From: Fimbriimonadales bacterium
Lineage (GTDB): Bacteria; Armatimonadota; Fimbriimonadia; Fimbriimonadales; GBS-DC
NCBI GenBank assembly: GCA_026416655.1
Contig: JAOAES010000307.1
Coordinates: forward strand, 1-7,561
Reading direction: 5' to 3'
DNA: 7,561 nucleotides
The notes below the pieces were generated by a model. It ran no database searches. It was given only the letters and a program-made list of their open reading frames with translations, and was not told the origin of the DNA. Both the position numbers and the translations under genes were made by a program. Positions 1 through 5,010 of this stretch are shown here, piece by piece (position 1 is the first letter of the stretch; each line of letters begins with the position of its first letter).

Positions 1-441
1 CGCACGCGCGGATGGCTTGCCGCGCACCCAGACGCGATAGGTCTTGGGCAGTTTGTAGCGGGGGTGCATGAGCCGATTGGCGAATTCGCCGTCGTTGGTG
101 AACAGCAGCAGCCCTTCCGAGTCGGCGTCGAGCCTGCCCACAGGGAACACCTCAGCCGGCGCGTCTGTGAGCAGCTCCATCACGGTGCGCGGAGCGTGGG
201 GGTCTTTGCGCGTGGTGGTGTAGCCGCGCGGCTTATTCAACATCAGATACACCCGCTGCGCTGGGGGTTGCACGCGCTTGCCGTCGACGGTGATTACATC
301 GCGTTGGGGGTCTACCTTCATGCCCAGCGTGGCGGGGACGCCGTTGACCTGCACGCGCCCTGCCTGAATCAGCTGCTCGCAGGCGCGTCGGGAGCCATAA
401 CCGCAAAAGGCGAGCCACTTCTGCAGGCGTTGGGGTTCCAT
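1..441 (-). CDS. rluB: rRNA pseudouridine synthase, RsuA/RluB family (partial, C-terminus off the left edge)
   Basis: This enzyme isomerises one specific uridine in rRNA to pseudouridine in the cytoplasm. The 147 visible codons show an N-terminal S4 RNA-binding domain (about residues 3-48, beginning RLQKWLAFCGYGSRRACE), then the catalytic domain with NKPRGYTTT (69-77) and the signature VGRLDADSEGLLLFTNDGEF (101-120). Asp105 in GRLD is the family's catalytic nucleophile. Family members are about 230-290 residues, so roughly 100 C-terminal residues lie outside the window. I chose the ATG at 441; a TTG directly before it (444) is in frame. The gene begins 10 nt after the encoded CCA of tRNA-Asn on the same strand, with no promoter visible between, so it is probably read from the tRNA promoter. 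RluB rather than RsuA is favoured by general resemblance and by proximity to scpA; RluF or RsuA are not excluded. Confidence 0.93.
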   Translation of the reverse strand, partial: MEPQRLQKWLAFCGYGSRRACEQLIQAGRVQVNGVPATLGMKVDPQRDVITVDGKRVQPPAQRVYLMLNKPRGYTTTRKDPHAPRTVMELLTDAPAEVFPVGRLDADSEGLLLFTNDGEFANRLMHPRYKLPKTYRVWVRGKPSARA

Positions 442-451
442 CAATAAAAAC

Positions 452-527
452 TGGCTCCTGGGGCAGGGCTCGAACCTGCAACCTGGTGGTTAACAGCCAC
501 CCGCTCTGCCAGTTGAGCTACCCAGGA
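452..527 (-). tRNA. tRNA-Asn(GTT), CCA encoded
   Basis: Read on the minus strand, the 76 nt fold as a full cloverleaf. The acceptor stem is TCCTGGG/CCCAGGA (521-527 with 456-462). The D arm is GCTC/GAGC with an 8-nt loop. The anticodon arm is GGTGG/CCACC with loop CTGTTAA, which places anticodon GTT at 492-494. The T arm is GCAGG/CCTGC with loop TTCGAGC. A discriminator G (455) and an encoded CCA (452-454) follow. All stems pair without mismatch. It is preceded by a strong promoter and followed after 10 nt by the pseudouridine synthase start codon. Confidence 0.97.
455..459 (-). promoter_or_regulatory. Possible Shine-Dalgarno of rluB inside the tRNA 3' end
   Basis: The minus strand reads AGGAG across the last acceptor-stem bases and the discriminator of tRNA-Asn. 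It lies 13 nt before the ATG at 441, or 10 nt before the in-frame TTG at 444. The 10-nt spacer after CCA is T-rich and holds no other purine-rich site. The spacing is long for the ATG, so the role is tentative. Confidence 0.4.
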
Positions 528-541
528 GCGTCGGCGTTAAT

Positions 542-571
542 AATATACCACATCCGCAGGCAAGTTGTCAA
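542..571 (-). promoter_or_regulatory. Promoter of tRNA-Asn (and probably rluB)
   Basis: On the minus strand a perfect -35 TTGACA (566-571) is followed after 18 nt by -10 TATATT (542-547). A TG one base upstream of the -10 fits an extended -10. Transcription would start near 535, giving a tRNA 5' leader of about 8 nt. This is the best sigma-70-type promoter in the window. Confidence 0.85.
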
Positions 572-720
572 GGGGGATAGGGAAATGTGGTTCGTCAGTC
601 TCCTGCGACGCCGCCGTGGATTGGTTTAATAAACGCCGCTGAAGCAAGGCTTTCCCCAAGTGCGACCATCCCAACACCAAAATACTTACTTAAAAGAGTT
701 TCTATATTTTCTACAACATC

Positions 721-750
721 TTGCAATTCGGAGTCTGCATGGGGTATACT
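721..750 (+). promoter_or_regulatory. Promoter of the MerR-phosphorylase operon
   Basis: A -35-like TTGCAA (721-726) is followed after 18 nt by -10 TATACT (745-750). The predicted start of transcription, 756-758, falls 2-4 nt before the ATG at 760, so the mRNA would be leaderless or nearly so. The spacer is inside the 17-19 nt range; a MerR-type operator could lie here but no clear dyad was seen. Confidence 0.6.
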
Positions 751-759
751 ATGCTTACT

Positions 760-1431
760 ATGAAACCCATCGAAGCACTGAAGCAGTATCGGGAGCAAGA
801 GGGTTTCACCATCGAAGAGCTCGTGGCGGTAGCCAATAGTCTACTGGAGCAATGGGCGCCCATCCAGCCGCGCTACAAAGTTGTGCCGTTTCCGGATGTA
901 CGCACCGTACGGTTCTACACTGCGCATCGGCTGATTGACCCACCGACGCGCCGGCGTGGCAACCGGGTGCTGTACGACTACCACCATCTGCTGCAGCTGG
1001 TTACACTCAAAACGCTCCAAGCGCAGTATATCCCCTTGCGTGCGGTACGCCGCATGATTGAGGGGAAAACGAATGCTGAACTGGAGCAGTTGATCGAGTC
1101 CGTATTGGAACAGCGTTCTGATGCGGCGCTGGCGAAGCAGATGGGCGAAGCGGCGAAGGCAATGATTGCCGAGACAGCGGTTGTGTATGCGCCTTCTGCG
1201 CGCCCGTCCGAAAGCCCCTACCCTACCCCGGTGGAGGCACATCAGTTCGTGCTGACAAACTGGGCGGTGTTGACGGTGGATCCGCAGGCGGCGCGCAATG
1301 CCAACATCACGGAGATTAATCGCATCGCGGACATGGTGCGCCTGAGCCTTCAGAAAGCCTACCTTGAGCAGAACGATGGTGAAACGAAGCCCGTCGCGAC
1401 AACGGGCAAAACACGAACCCGGAATCGCTAA
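760..1431 (+). CDS. MerR-type HTH transcriptional regulator
   Basis: This is a predicted 223-residue DNA-binding regulator. The MerR-like winged helix-turn-helix spans about residues 42-101: VRTVRFYTAHRLIDPP (47-62) matches the family's VRTLRYYE-GLL-PP helix. The wing is RRRGNRVLYDYHHL (64-77), followed by LVTLKTLQAQYIPLRAVRRM (80-99). A 40-residue N-terminal extension replaces the usual short start. The C-terminal half (about 105-223) has a Glu/Ala-rich helical stretch, then a segment I do not recognise, with no Cys pair of the metal-sensing kind. I chose ATG 760 because the -10 box ends at 750; ATG 751, ATG 739 and TTG 721 are in frame but lie too close to, or inside, the promoter. Its TAA is directly followed by the phosphorylase ATG, so it probably autoregulates that pair. 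The effector is unknown. Confidence 0.85.
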   Translation: MKPIEALKQYREQEGFTIEELVAVANSLLEQWAPIQPRYKVVPFPDVRTVRFYTAHRLIDPPTRRRGNRVLYDYHHLLQLVTLKTLQAQYIPLRAVRRMIEGKTNAELEQLIESVLEQRSDAALAKQMGEAAKAMIAETAVVYAPSARPSESPYPTPVEAHQFVLTNWAVLTVDPQAARNANITEINRIADMVRLSLQKAYLEQNDGETKPVATTGKTRTRNR

Positions 1432-2160
1432 ATGAAGACGGCGATTATCGGTGGAACGGGAGTGCAGAGCCTGCCGGGCTGGACGCTTCATGCAGAGCAC
1501 GCCCATGCAGGCGGCGTGTATCTGTACGAGGGGTCTCTGAACGGCGAGCCTGCGCTCCTGTTGCCACGCCACTCGAAGGGGCACAAAGTGCCGCCCCATC
1601 GCATCCCGCACGAGCGGCATGTACGCTTGCTGAAGGAGCAAGGCGTGCAAGCCGTATTGGCAACAGCCGCTGTCGGCTCGCTGCGAACCGACTGGACGCC
1701 GGGCACGCTGGTCGTTCTGAGCGACTTTCTCGACTTTATGCGCGAGGTCAACACGCTTTACCACGAAGAAGTCGTTCATACCGACTTTACCGAGCCGTTC
1801 TCGCCCCTGTTGCGCCAAGCGTTACTGCAGGCGGCACGCCAGTTGCATGTCCCGGTGCAACCGGAAGGGGTCTATGTCTGTGCGCCCGGACCGCGCTACG
1901 AGACGCCTGCCGAAATCCGCATGTTCCGCTTGCTGGGTGGCGATGTGATCGGGATGACTGTCGTGCCTGAAGCTATCCTGTGCCGTGAGGCGGGCATCCA
2001 CTACGCCGCGATAGCCATCGTGACGAACCTCGGCGCCGGGCTGAGCGGGCAACCGCTTACTCACGAAGAGGTCACCGAAGTCATGCAGGGCGCCACCGAG
2101 ACGATTGCGCAACTCTTCACGCAAACGCTCAGGAACCTCCAGGCTATGCCGCTGGAATAA
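1432..2160 (+). CDS. mtnP: MTAP/PNP-family nucleoside phosphorylase, possibly 5'-methylthioinosine-type
   Basis: This 242-residue cytosolic enzyme phosphorolyses a purine nucleoside or 5'-methylthio-nucleoside to free base plus (methylthio)ribose-1-phosphate, as in purine and methionine salvage. Seen: N-terminal AIIGGTG (4-10), PRHSKGHKVPPHRIPHERHV (45-64, the phosphate/sugar segment), AVGSL (80-84), GPRYETPAEIRMF (153-165), DVIGMTVVPEAILCREAGI (171-189) and VTNLGAG (197-203). The GMTxVPE and RHxxGHxxPPH patterns are MTAP-like. Glu157 and Asn199, however, sit where PNPs have the Glu and Asn that read 6-oxopurines, while MTAPs have Ser and Asp there. This suggests inosine- or guanosine-type substrates or methylthioinosine. 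Start: ATG immediately after the MerR stop (TAAATG), with GGAA 7 nt upstream (1421-1424), so translation is probably coupled. Family assignment is firm; substrate is inferred. Confidence 0.9.
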   Translation: MKTAIIGGTGVQSLPGWTLHAEHAHAGGVYLYEGSLNGEPALLLPRHSKGHKVPPHRIPHERHVRLLKEQGVQAVLATAAVGSLRTDWTPGTLVVLSDFLDFMREVNTLYHEEVVHTDFTEPFSPLLRQALLQAARQLHVPVQPEGVYVCAPGPRYETPAEIRMFRLLGGDVIGMTVVPEAILCREAGIHYAAIAIVTNLGAGLSGQPLTHEEVTEVMQGATETIAQLFTQTLRNLQAMPLE

Positions 2161-2163
2161 CTG

Positions 2164-2175
2164 CCTGTCGACAGG
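2164..2175. other. 12-bp perfect palindrome between convergent genes
   Basis: CCTGTCGACAGG is its own reverse complement and lies 3 nt after the phosphorylase stop codon, in the 37-bp gap shared with the end of scpA. A second small stem, AGTT/AACT, follows at 2176-2190. Neither strand shows a U-run after the hairpin, so it is at best a weak or factor-assisted bidirectional terminator. Confidence 0.4.
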
Positions 2176-2197
2176 AGTTCCTTCCTAACTACCGACG

Positions 2198-2935
2198 CTA
2201 CACGGCGTCCTGCGCCGCGAGCCATAACGTGCCCCCCACGTCGATGCTGACCTCGACCTGTCCCTGTCGCCACAACTCCAACACCGCCAAGAAAGAAACC
2301 AGCAGGTCAATCACATCGAGCGCATCGTCTGCGAGGGCGTCGAAGGAGAGAGGGTTGGGGGTGTTGGTCAATCGTTCGCGAATCTCGATCATGCGGGCGT
2401 GGATGGAGAAGTAGCGTCGGTGAGGGATAGCGGTCGGCGGTGGGGCGCGGCGCTCCAGCAAGCGTTTGAAGGCGAGCCACAGCTGGTCGGGCAACTCCAC
2501 GCCGAATTCGGGGGGCAGCTCGAACTCGCGAGGGTCTATCGCACCGCCGCGAAAGAAGATTTGCATCCGCTCGCCCTCACGCTGCCGCAGCTGTTCCAGC
2601 ACGGGCAGGTACGACTCCGGGAGATGCGCCGGCTCGAGCCATTCCGCTTCCTCCTCCGATTCGGGTTCCGGCTCAGGCGTAAGCAGTCGTTGCGCCTTGC
2701 GCTCTGTCAGGTACGCCACCATCGCGAGCGCGTCGGCGGCTTCATCGATGTCGCCTGCCTCACGCCAGTAATCGTAGCATGCCTGCGCCACCGGCGCCAA
2801 GTCAATCTCCAGCAGATCGAGACGGTGCTTACGAATCAAGTGCGCCAGCCAGCCCAACGAGCCGAAGCCGAAGGGCAGCTGCAACGGGACGCGCGGGGGC
2901 GACCATTCCGGCGAGCCGATATGGAAACGACGCAT
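2198..2935 (-). CDS. scpA: Segregation and condensation protein A (ScpA)
   Basis: ScpA is the kleisin that, with ScpB, bridges SMC heads in the bacterial condensin that compacts and separates chromosomes. The 245-residue length is normal. The N-terminal SMC-neck-binding part is visible as LAHLIRKHRLDLLEIDLAPV (30-49), then AADALAMVAYLTERKAQRLL (66-85), the helix that typically ends in K(S/A)-x-LLP. An acidic linker, PEPEPESEEEAE (87-98), follows. The C-terminal winged helix is ALDVIDLLVSFLAVLELWRQ (205-224) plus GQVEVSIDVGGTLWL (225-239). The usual GPLDLLL motif has diverged to GSLGWLA (25-31), and the C-terminal FGDI-like signature is degenerate. Start at ATG 2935, with GGGAG 8 nt upstream. 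It lies 109 nt after panC on the same strand and converges with the phosphorylase gene. No scpB follows, which is unusual. Confidence 0.9.
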   Translation of the reverse strand: MRRFHIGSPEWSPPRVPLQLPFGFGSLGWLAHLIRKHRLDLLEIDLAPVAQACYDYWREAGDIDEAADALAMVAYLTERKAQRLLTPEPEPESEEEAEWLEPAHLPESYLPVLEQLRQREGERMQIFFRGGAIDPREFELPPEFGVELPDQLWLAFKRLLERRAPPPTAIPHRRYFSIHARMIEIRERLTNTPNPLSFDALADDALDVIDLLVSFLAVLELWRQGQVEVSIDVGGTLWLAAQDAV

Positions 2936-2943
2936 GTGCCAAA

Positions 2944-2948
2944 CTCCC
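2944..2948 (-). promoter_or_regulatory. Ribosome binding site of scpA
   Basis: GGGAG on the minus strand sits 8 nt before the ATG at 2935 and fixes this start. It is the clearest Shine-Dalgarno sequence among the minus-strand genes. Confidence 0.7.
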
Positions 2949-3010
2949 GTCAGATTCTACCTCCGCACTCGCCTGCCGTCCGATTAGGGGCGAAAAACAC
3001 CACCAAACTC

Positions 3011-3024
3011 GCGAAACGCTTCGC
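3011..3024. other. Small hairpin in the panC-scpA gap
   Basis: In the 109-bp panC-scpA spacer (2936-3044), GCGAA (3011-3015) and TTCGC (3020-3024) form a 5-bp stem with a 4-nt loop. On the minus strand it is followed about 13 nt later by a run of five T (2995-2999), too far for a classic intrinsic terminator. Apart from the scpA ribosome binding site, I see nothing else in this gap except a weak TAGAAT -10 look-alike at 2954-2959. Confidence 0.3.
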
Positions 3025-3044
3025 ACACACGCTCTGGCGTTCCC

Positions 3045-3890
3045 TCAGGGGGCAATCAGGCAGTTATCAATCAGCCGTGCCTTGCCGAAAAAGACCGCCA
3101 GTGCAATCAGTGTCGGGCGATCAACGCGCTCTACAGGCTGGAGCGTTTCGGCGTCCACCACCTCCACATAGTCGATGCGCGCCAGCGGCTCGGCGGCGAC
3201 GCGCTGGGCGACGCCGTCGCGCAACCGATTCGCGTCGCGCTCGCCCGACTCCACCTGTGCTTGCGCCCACTGCAGGCTCCGATACAGTACCGTCGCCGCC
3301 GCGCGCTCTTCAGGGGTTAGATAGACATTCCGCGACGACATCGCCAGTCCGTCCGGCTCACGCACGATTGGACAAGGCACAATCTCTATCGGCAGGTTCA
3401 TGTCGCGCACCAGTTGCTGAATGACGCGCAGCTGCTGATAGTCCTTCATGCCGAAGTAGGCGCGGTCGGGCGTCACGATATTGAACAGCTTCAGCACCAC
3501 CGTCGCCACGCCCTCAAAGTGCCCGGGACGCGACTTGCCGCACAAAGGCTTGGAGAGTTCCCTCACGCGCACTTCGGTTTGATAGCCAGGAGGGTACATC
3601 TCAGCGACACTGGGATAAAAGATTGCCTCCACGCCCACCGACTCCGCCATCTGGCGGTCGCGTTCGAAATCGCGTGGGTAGCGGTCTAAGTCTTCGTGCG
3701 CACCGAACTGCAACGGGTTGACGAAGATGCTCACGATGACCGCGCCGTCGCCGGCTTTAGCGCGACGCATCAGGCTGAGATGCCCCTCATGGAAGTAGCC
3801 CATCGTGGGCACAAAGTGGATGGCGCGCCCCGCCGCACGCTGCGCCCCCGTCCACTGCCGTACCTCGTCTACCGTCCGGAGAATCTCCAT
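3045..3890 (-). CDS. panC: Pantothenate synthetase (pantoate--beta-alanine ligase)
   Basis: PanC condenses pantoate with beta-alanine at the cost of ATP (to AMP) in the last step of pantothenate, hence coenzyme A, synthesis in the cytosol. The 281 residues cover the full family length. Seen: FVPTMGYFHEGHLSLMRRAK (26-45), the ATP-binding HIGH-type motif with His34 and His37; SIFVNPLQFG (54-63), which binds pantoate; CGKSRPGHFEGVATVVLKLF (117-136); PDRAYFGMKDYQQL (141-154), with the ATP/pantoate-contacting Lys149 and Asp150; and MSSRNVYL (184-191), the KMSKS-like loop. The tail ALAVFFGKARLIDN is typical. Met148 replaces the usual Glu/Gln of FGEKD, and Tyr-Phe replaces Ala-Leu in PTMGALHEGH; both look like tolerated variation. 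Start ATG 3890 lies 3 nt after the stop of the SIS gene, with only a weak TAGG upstream, so translation is probably coupled. No panB or panD is present here. Confidence 0.97.
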   Translation of the reverse strand: MEILRTVDEVRQWTGAQRAAGRAIHFVPTMGYFHEGHLSLMRRAKAGDGAVIVSIFVNPLQFGAHEDLDRYPRDFERDRQMAESVGVEAIFYPSVAEMYPPGYQTEVRVRELSKPLCGKSRPGHFEGVATVVLKLFNIVTPDRAYFGMKDYQQLRVIQQLVRDMNLPIEIVPCPIVREPDGLAMSSRNVYLTPEERAAATVLYRSLQWAQAQVESGERDANRLRDGVAQRVAAEPLARIDYVEVVDAETLQPVERVDRPTLIALAVFFGKARLIDNCLIAP

Positions 3891-3893
3891 AGC

Positions 3894-4934
3894 CTATCGT
3901 GTCTTGGTCACTTTTTGCAGTCCTCGCGGCTGGTCGGGATTGAGGTCTCGTGTGAGCGCGAGATGATACGCAAACAGTTGTCCCGCGACCGCGTACACAA
4001 TCGGCGAAAGCGGCTCGGGGATGCCAGCAGGCATCGGTATCGGCGTGCGGGCAAGGTTGAGTATCTCTTTGTCGCTGGCGAAGATAATCGTCTCTGCCCC
4101 CCCTGTCCGCAGCTTCGACGCGCCCTCTAAGGCGGTGGAAAAGGTCGCTCCGTCGGGCGCAAACAGCAAGCAGGGGAACCCCGGCTCAATCAACGCGAAC
4201 GGACCGTGCATAAAGTCCGCCACAGAGTATGCCTTGCACATCACATAGCAGGTCTCGATCAGTTTCAATGCTGTTTCTTGCGCCGTCGCCTGATTGAGTC
4301 CGCGCGCCAACGCGACACACTCGCGCATGTGGCGATACCGGTCGACAACCTCCTTGATATATGGCTCGCAGTGCAACACCTGTTCTACAAACGCCGCTGC
4401 CTGATGCAGTTGCTGCGGCGCACGGGGATTGTTGTTCAGGGCTTCGGAGAGCAGGTAAATCACGCCCAGTGTGCCAGTATAGGTTTTGGTGGCGGCGACA
4501 CTGCGCTCGACGCCCGCCCGAAGCATCAGGGTATAGTGGGCTGCGTGCGCCAGTTCTGATTCCGCGTCGTTGGTAATGGCGAGCGTGAACGCGCCGTTTG
4601 CCTTCGCATGCGTGAGATACTCCACCAAATCGGGCGATCGACCTGACTGCGAGATCCCGACTACCAGAGCACCATGCAGGTTAAGCCGCGCCCGGTAAAA
4701 TGTGACAACAGAGGGCGCAGCTAAGCCGCAAGGTATCCCGTTCGCAATCTCAAAAAGGTACTTGAGGTAGGCGGCGGCGTTGTCGGAAGTGCCGCGCGCA
4801 GCTGCAAACACAAAATTCAGGTCGCGATCGCGAATCTGCTGGGCAGCGATTTGCACCGCGCGCCACTCTTCATCCGCAATGCGACGTAAGACCTCAGGCT
4901 GCTCGCCGATCTCCATGCGCATCAGGTGGGACAT
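3894..4934 (-). CDS. SIS-domain aminosugar-phosphate deaminase/isomerase (NagB-II/GlmS-isomerase-like)
   Basis: A 346-residue cytosolic protein matching the isomerase half of GlmS without the glutaminase half, as in NagB-II glucosamine-6-phosphate deaminases and related SIS proteins. Two SIS domains are visible. The first has ARGTSDNAAAYLKYLFE (46-62), GISQSGRSPDLVEYL (93-107) and ERSVAATKTYTGTL (133-146). The second has QETALKLIETCY (219-230), FMHGPFALIEPG (241-252) and the C-terminal DQPRGLQKVTKTR (334-346). Residues aligning with the GlmS catalytic set are kept: Glu220, Glu227, His243 and the C-terminal Lys341. The sugar moiety handled is therefore probably a hexosamine-6-phosphate, but deaminase versus isomerase cannot be told. 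I chose ATG 4934 because a promoter -10 ends 8 nt upstream; a TTG at 4970 is in frame but overlaps the -35. It leads the unit continuing into panC. Confidence 0.9.
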   Translation of the reverse strand: MSHLMRMEIGEQPEVLRRIADEEWRAVQIAAQQIRDRDLNFVFAAARGTSDNAAAYLKYLFEIANGIPCGLAAPSVVTFYRARLNLHGALVVGISQSGRSPDLVEYLTHAKANGAFTLAITNDAESELAHAAHYTLMLRAGVERSVAATKTYTGTLGVIYLLSEALNNNPRAPQQLHQAAAFVEQVLHCEPYIKEVVDRYRHMRECVALARGLNQATAQETALKLIETCYVMCKAYSVADFMHGPFALIEPGFPCLLFAPDGATFSTALEGASKLRTGGAETIIFASDKEILNLARTPIPMPAGIPEPLSPIVYAVAGQLFAYHLALTRDLNPDQPRGLQKVTKTR

Positions 4935-4942
4935 CGGCAAGT

Positions 4943-4970
4943 ATTGTACCTGCTCCGTCTTCCCGTGCAA
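4943..4970 (-). promoter_or_regulatory. Promoter of the SIS-panC unit
   Basis: On the minus strand TTGCAC (4965-4970) is followed after 16 nt by TACAAT (4943-4948). Transcription would start about 4935-4937, that is 1-3 nt before the ATG at 4934. No ribosome binding site precedes that ATG, which fits a leaderless mRNA. The rest of the 76-bp gap to the upstream gene (4935-5010) shows no intrinsic terminator. Confidence 0.55.
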
Positions 4971-5010
4971 AGACCCTGAGATTAGAGACCTCCAACCCCG
5001 TGTTTTTCGT

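Larger units (their letters stand above)
528..759. other. Divergent intergenic region, locally AT-rich, with an uncertain ORF remnant
   Basis: This 232-bp spacer separates tRNA-Asn (leftward) from the MerR gene (rightward) and holds both promoters. The part from about 640 to 725 is clearly richer in A and T than the surrounding genes. On the minus strand an open frame ending at 595 passes through it. Its last 40 or so residues (including ENIETLLSKYFGVGMVALGE) read like an amphipathic helix and then a small hydrophobic tail. No good start codon or ribosome binding site was found, because the only upstream start (TTG, 798) lies inside the MerR gene. It may be a decayed gene end or chance. A short palindrome, GTTTAATAAAC, lies at 624-634. 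Confidence 0.4.

Noticed and set aside
841..1818. 325-codon open frame on the minus strand across the MerR and phosphorylase genes
   Set aside because: It is antisense to two recognisable genes, has an Arg/His/Gln-rich composition typical of GC-rich shadow frames, and has no known motif.
2203..2217. CGGCG/CGCCG stem as a terminator near the end of scpA
   Set aside because: It lies inside the last codons of scpA, has no T-run on either strand, and such stems are common in GC-rich coding DNA.
2954..2959. TAGAAT as a -10 box for scpA on the minus strand
   Set aside because: The predicted transcription start would fall on the scpA ribosome binding site (2944-2948), and no -35 is seen at 16-19 nt.
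2399..3424. 341-codon open frame on the plus strand over scpA and panC
   Set aside because: It covers two conserved genes in antisense and its translation is low-complexity Arg/Pro/Ala with no domain.
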